Below are positions 59,728 through 64,000 of a stretch of 64,000 nt of DNA, piece after piece. The translations under genes and the position numbers were made by a program. This DNA comes from Diphasiastrum complanatum. Lineage: Eukaryota > Streptophyta > Lycopodiopsida > Lycopodiales > Lycopodiaceae. Location of the stretch: the NCBI GenBank assembly GCA_029204225.1, contig CM055109.1, positions 28,414,861-28,478,860 on the forward strand, written 5' to 3'. The notes beneath the pieces were generated by a model. It was not told where the DNA came from. It saw only the letters and a program-made list of their open reading frames with translations, and did no database searches. Each line of letters starts with the position of its first letter. The first letter of the stretch is position 1.

Positions 59728-60648
59728 ATGACCACTCCTCAGGGACCTGATCAACCCCAGGAGAGAGGCTTCGACGAACTTGAAACAGAAGCCTTGGCTT
59801 ACAGAAAAGGGAAGGAACCTATGGAAGTAGAAGAACAGGAACAGTTCGCCGAAGAACTCGACGAACTGGTTACCAAGGAGCAGTTCCTCCAATTGGTAAC
59901 AGAGGTGGATGAACTGAAACTGGCATTAGCCAATTTCAAGTCCAGTGTGGACGACTCGTTCGCTGAACTCAAAAACTTGATTTTGAGCTCCGCGAAAGGA
60001 AGCCTTCCCTCCACTTCTCAGTTATCCCCTTCTCCACTTCCATCAGTTTCGGGTGAGACTTTACGGTCTCACCCCAGTGTTTTTAAAGATTTAAAGCCTC
60101 CTACTTTTAATGGGGAAGAGAAGGATAGAAATGCAGATATTCTACAAACCTTCCTCAGCAAATGGAAGAACATTCATGCTCTTAAACAGACCCCTGACCA
60201 TTTGCAAGCAATTGAGGCCAGTCTTTCTTTAGGGCCTATGGCCTATAAGTGGTGGTTAAATCTCCAGGAGACTGGGCAGACTCCCCGGTCATGGAAAGCT
60301 TTTGAAGAAGCTTTCCTAAGAGAATTTCTACCAGAGAATGAACTTGATAGAGCCTGGGAAGCCTGGGAAAGAACAGTAATGGACAAGTCCCTCATCCAAT
60401 ATATCTCGCAGTATCGAGAGGCAATTTTAAAGATTAAAAATATGGATGACTATCAAAAAATCAGGGGATTTGTCCGTGGCCTCAAAGATGAATATAAAGT
60501 AGAGGTCCAGAGAAACTCGCCTACTACCCTTGAGCAAGCTCTCAGATATGCTCAAATCTATGATGATTCAGTGGGTAGGAAGAGAGCGAGACAGCAACCA
60601 CTTTCTGAGCAGCACGTATGCATGGGAAAGTTGGTAACCAGTCAGTAA
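59728..60648 (+). CDS. Ty3/gypsy gag (capsid), zinc knuckle missing
   Basis: The ATG at 59728 opens 306 codons without a stop. Acidic N-terminus, a probable coiled coil (about 35-80: KEQFLQLVTEVDELKLALAN), a Ser/Pro linker (90-115) and the retrotransposon gag domain (120-270: LKPPTFNGEE, LSLGPMAYKWWLNL, FEEAFLREFLPENELDRAWE). It would build the capsid of the virus-like particle. The end (ARQQPLSEQH then a shifted VCMGKLVTSQ) overlaps the protease frame by 31 bases, and no C-x2-C-x4-H-x4-C knuckle is visible, so a deletion or shift near 60600 removed it. Confidence 0.85.
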   Translation: MTTPQGPDQPQERGFDELETEALAYRKGKEPMEVEEQEQFAEELDELVTKEQFLQLVTEVDELKLALANFKSSVDDSFAELKNLILSSAKGSLPSTSQLSPSPLPSVSGETLRSHPSVFKDLKPPTFNGEEKDRNADILQTFLSKWKNIHALKQTPDHLQAIEASLSLGPMAYKWWLNLQETGQTPRSWKAFEEAFLREFLPENELDRAWEAWERTVMDKSLIQYISQYREAILKIKNMDDYQKIRGFVRGLKDEYKVEVQRNSPTTLEQALRYAQIYDDSVGRKRARQQPLSEQHVCMGKLVTSQ

Positions 60649-61331
60649 GAGTCATGGTTGATGATGGGGCAACCCATAATTTCATCAACCACACCCTGGT
60701 TAAAAAGCTTAAACTACCAGAAGTACCTAGTCAGCATAGGTACATAGTTTCATTAGCTAAGGGTGAAGATAAAAAAATATGGGAAACTATGGTAAGTAAG
60801 TTAAATCTTGGTATTCAGGGGTACCAAGATCAAATAAACTTTCAGATAATGCACCTGGATCGAACAGACATTGTTCTCGGGAGAGACTGGCTCTACAGTT
60901 TAGGACCTTCCCTCCACAGAAACTATCAGGAGAACACCCTCAGCTTTCAGCATAAAGGCCGAGAGATCCAATTGCATGGGGAGCATGATGTTCCCAACAG
61001 CCCTATGGTCTGCAGTTCAGAACTCTGTCAGCTAATCGGAGACGAAGACCATCAGGTATTCTTATGTGACTTTCAGTTTATTCCTGAAGTTTCTATTTCC
61101 AGTTCTATTCAGCAAAAAATCAGTAGATTAGAAACTTTATTGTCTAAATTTAAAGATGTTTTTCCTGAAGATTTGCCACATGGTTTACCACCTAGCAGAG
61201 AGGTGGATCATGTAATAAACCTATTACCAGGTACAGCACCTGTTTCTAAACCTCCGTATCGAGTCAGCCGAACAGAGGATGAAGAAATAACTAGGCAGTT
61301 AACAGACTATCTTGGGAAAGGCCAAATTTAG
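60618..61331 (+). pseudogene. gypsy protease and RT start
   Basis: In a frame shifted from gag: VGNQSVRVMVDDGATHNFIN holds the protease active site (DDGAT where D-S/G-G-A-T is usual), then HLDRTDIVLGRDWLYSLGPS (flap/second part) and the linker to RT, FPEDLPHGLPPSREVDHVIN. One stop (TAG at 61329) interrupts before [11 protein letters not shown] of the RT fingers. The same frame continues in the next entry. Confidence 0.85.
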
Positions 61332-62648
61332 ACCAGTAGTTCACCATGGGCCTCACCAGTCCTATTGGTGAAAAAGAAAGAGGGGTATATGTGTCTTTGC
61401 GTAGATTACAGAGCCCTCAATAAAGTCACAATTAAGAATAAATACCCTATGCCTCGGGCAGACGAGTTGTTTGATCAACTCGACGGGGCTAAGTTTTTCA
61501 GCAAAATAGACCTCAGATCGGGATATCATCAAGTCCGTATAAAATCGGAAGATGTCTCGAAAACAGCTTTTAGGACTCGTCACGGTCATTATGAGTTTAA
61601 GGTGATGCCATTTGGGCTCACAAATGCTCCAGCTACCTTTATGACCTTGATGAACAGTGTCCTCAGACCATACTTGGGTAAGTTTGTAGTCGTATTTTTA
61701 GATGACATCCTCGTCAGCAAAACGAGGAAGGAGCATCTAAAACACCTCAGAAAGGTGTTTCGACTGCTCAGAAAGCATAAGCTTTATGCTAAACAATCCA
61801 AGTGTGAATTCTTCGTTGAAGAAGTAGCATATTTGGGTCACATTATCTCTTCAGATGGGATTAAGATGGACCCAAATAAGGTTAAAGCCATACTCAGTTG
61901 GCTGAGACCTCAGAATATTTTGGAACTTCAAATCTTTCTTGGTCTGGCGGGATATTACAGACGATTTGTCAAGGAATATGCTCAGATAGCAGTCCCTATG
62001 ACAAATCTCCTTAAGGGGAAGGGAAAGGAGTTCATTTGGGAGTCCGCACAACAGGAGAGCTTTGATGCTCTCAAAACAGCCTTGGCTACAGCACCAGTTT
62101 TAAGAGTCGTCGACCCCAATCAGCCATTTGTGGTCGAAACAGATGCTAGCGACTTTGCAGTAGGTGCTGTGCTAACTCAGGGTGGACGACCAGTTGCGTT
62201 CGAGAGTAAAAAACTCGAGCCAGCACAGACTAGGTACAGTGCCTATGAAAAGGAACTCTTTTCTATAGTCCATGCCCTTAAGACTTGGAGGCATTATTTG
62301 TATGGTGCCAACTTTGAGGTCCTTACAGACCATGAGAGTCTCAGATACCTTTGCAATCAACCTGAGCTTAGAGGTCGGAAAGCTCGTTGGGCAGAGTTGA
62401 TCCAAGAGTTTGACATGTCTATCAGATATAGGCGTGGAAAATTCAATACAGTAGCAGATGCCCTTAGCAGAATGCCTATGATAAACGAGCTGAGTTTTAC
62501 TCAGATTCGTAATGAGTTACTCGAGTCCTTGAGAGGGAAATGCCAGCATGATGCATTCTTCTCTATTATCTGGAACTCAGTCCAGAATAGACAGTTACAG
62601 ACTCCAGAACTGTTGAAGAGTAATGCCTATTTTACCCCTTTTGGCTAA
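61332..62648 (+). pseudogene. gypsy reverse transcriptase and RNase H
   Basis: An open frame of 439 codons after the TAG at 61329. It has RT fingers/palm ([46 protein letters not shown]), an intact catalytic FLDD ([11 protein letters not shown]), a thumb region, and RNase H ([53 protein letters not shown]). It would copy the element's RNA and remove it from the hybrid. The frame stops at 62648 just after RNase H; the integrase zinc finger and core are missing, and a Copia LTR follows. Apart from the stop the RT looks well preserved, so decay is recent. Confidence 0.88.
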
Positions 62649-62683
62649 GCATTAGTTAAGTTGTACATAACTCATGGGGCATG

Positions 62684-63010
62684 TTTTAATTAAATGCATG
62701 ACCCCCCCTTTTGTTAAGTTATGTAAATTAGTGCAAGTGGCCCACTTGGCCAAGTAGCTCACTCCCATGGTTGACACCTAGACTTTCCATGCATGTAAAG
62801 GAGGTGCTTGCCTCACAAGGGATTTGGAGGACCCACGCCCTCCTCTCTCTCTCTCTAGCAATTCATTTCTTCTTGAGACTTTTGAGTTTGTGAGATGCTC
62901 ATGCAATTCTCCTTGTGTGTGATATTTCCATAGCCAAGTTTTCTCAAGCTTTCATAGTTTATCTAGCATCTGAGTTAAGATACTCCATAGCTAGGTCTTG
63001 TAATTCTTCA
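62684..63010 (+). repeat. Copia 5' LTR, left border uncertain
   Basis: The right border is clear: ...gtaattcttca, then tggtatcagagc. The best left border is the TG at 62684, but other TGs lie nearby. It contains a short (CT)n (62836-62853) downstream of a pyrimidine-rich stretch. No second copy is in the window. Confidence 0.6.
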
Positions 63011-63022
63011 TGGTATCAGAGC
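63011..63022 (+). other. primer binding site, tRNA-iMet
   Basis: tggtatcagagc, exact match, directly after the LTR. Confidence 0.9.
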
Positions 63023-63479
63023 AGGTTGTCTAGCCTGTGAGTCTGAGAGTGAGAGAAACTTCAGTGCTTAGACTCTTGAGAAGATTCTTATCTTCTACAA
63101 GCACCTCAATCTTGAAAGAGGGAGCATTTGATCTACAGGTGTCAGATCAGGTGGAGTCTTGCACTGTTGGTGAGCTATTGGCAAGGGGAGTGGGATGATC
63201 CAAAAACTTTCTAAATCTGGCTAAGTTTTGGAGAGTTTTTCTGGAGGAGCTTACACAAAAGTAGGGCGCACTTTCTGTAGGGGCTTCTGGTTTCTGTTCC
63301 AGTGGAGCCTAGTGCTTGTGCTAGTGAGGCCACACCAAGTGGCAAAGACAAAAGCAGGAGCTGAAGGGTTGCCTTGAAGTGGCTACATACCCTAGTTTGG
63401 GGTTAAACCCTTGTTGCTGGAAGCTGTTCTTTTCTGATCTCTTTCAAGTTGAGCTTCTGTTTTAAGCACAGATTTTAGC
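63023..63479 (+). other. Copia leader before gag
   Basis: Leader of about 460 bp between primer site and gag ATG. No gene. Confidence 0.6.
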
Positions 63480-64000
63480 ATGGCAAGTCTTGGGGAGAGT
63501 TTGCTGGGTGAATCTAGCAAACTAGATGGCACAAACTACAGAGTGTGGAAGTTCAAGATAGCTAATATCTTAATGGATAAGAATTGCTGGGAGGTCATGA
63601 CAGGTACAGAACCTGTACCAACATCTGATCCTGAATTGAAGGACTACATGAACAGGAGACATAAAGCTCATAGGATAATCAATCTTTCTGTCAAGGACAA
63701 TATTATTCCTCACATTTGCAATGCAAGGGATGCAGCTGATGCTTGGACAATTCTGAAGTCTATGTTTGAAACAGTGGATTCAGCCAAGCTGGTGTATTTG
63801 CAAAACAGGTTACATACTCTCAAGATGGAAGCAGGTGCAACAATTGGTGATCATATTACAAAGGTCAAGGACCTATTGGATCAGCTTGCTTCAGTTGGAG
63901 AGAAAGTAAGTGACAGGAGTATTGTTCCCATAGTCTTGAACAGCTTGTCATTCAACTATCAAGACTATGTGATGTCCCTTTCTGCTAGGGAGAAACTCCC
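63480..64000 (+). CDS. Ty1/copia gag N-terminus, open to window end
   Basis: The ATG at 63480 opens 173 codons without a stop up to the edge: MASLGESLLGESSKLDGTNY, RVWKFKIANILMDKNCWEVM, then a KDYMNRRHKAHRIINLSVKD block and UBN2-type helices (LVYLQNRLHTLKM, ITKVKDLLDQLASVGEKVSD). This is the capsid protein of a Copia. Unlike every other Copia gag here it has no stop or shift, so the element may be intact or young. The rest lies beyond 64,000. Confidence 0.9.
   Translation, partial: MASLGESLLGESSKLDGTNYRVWKFKIANILMDKNCWEVMTGTEPVPTSDPELKDYMNRRHKAHRIINLSVKDNIIPHICNARDAADAWTILKSMFETVDSAKLVYLQNRLHTLKMEAGATIGDHITKVKDLLDQLASVGEKVSDRSIVPIVLNSLSFNYQDYVMSLSAREKL

Overview
This is nuclear DNA of a land plant. 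Three things show it: one spliced protein-coding gene with GT-AG introns, a dense nested set of Ty1/copia and Ty3/gypsy LTR retrotransposons (tRNA-iMet-type primer sites, 5-bp target duplications), and scraps of CACTA, hAT and LINE elements. The long introns, the old decayed retroelements and the very long (CT)n/(GA)n arrays suggest a large genome of gymnosperm (or fern/lycophyte) type. That placement is inference; I cannot name the species. I see no CRISPR array, operon, rRNA gene or convincing tRNA gene.

Layout. 1-1,788: non-coding DNA with a 25-bp minisatellite. 1,789-11,473: a long LTR element without recognisable gag-pol of its own, holding a decayed CACTA transposase (about 6.3-7.9 kb), long CT/CA arrays and a cluster of palindromic repeats. 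11.5-12.7 kb: remnant of a related gypsy element. 12.7-22 kb: four or more broken Copia pieces in both orientations. 22,070-24,575: a minus-strand Copia with a short pol-less body. 24,576-28,040: a gypsy element whose gag-end/PR/RT block is inverted relative to its LTR and RNase H. 28.0-28.9 kb: a cluster of CACGTG boxes with a hairpin and a TATA-like box. 29.2-32.4 kb: a minus-strand gypsy with RT, RNase H and integrase. 34,045-37,576: a Copia with an exact GGCCA target duplication and a large internal deletion. 37.7-40.1 kb: Copia, hAT and gypsy scraps. 42,341-50,555: the first three coding exons of a spatacsin (SPG11)-like gene on the plus strand. 50.9-57.7 kb: a minus-strand LINE interrupted by a minus-strand Copia. 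58-62.6 kb: a gypsy element with gag, PR, RT and RNase H but no integrase. 62.7-64.0 kb: the 5' end of a Copia whose gag is open to the window edge.

The only host gene I can support is the spatacsin-like one. Its exon junctions keep frame exactly through two introns (4.2 and 1.3 kb). The frame stays open at the third donor, but no further exon was recognised in the remaining 13.4 kb, which is filled by LINE, Copia and gypsy sequence. Either intron 3 is longer than 13.4 kb or the gene copy is broken. The rest of the window is a history of nested insertion, deletion and inversion of retroelements. The points most worth a second look are the inverted gypsy block with 60-bp inverted duplications at its borders, the recurrent CT/GA arrays tied to LTR 5' leaders and a LINE 3' end, the palindromic subterminal repeats at 9.6-9.9 kb, and the CACGTG cluster at 28 kb.
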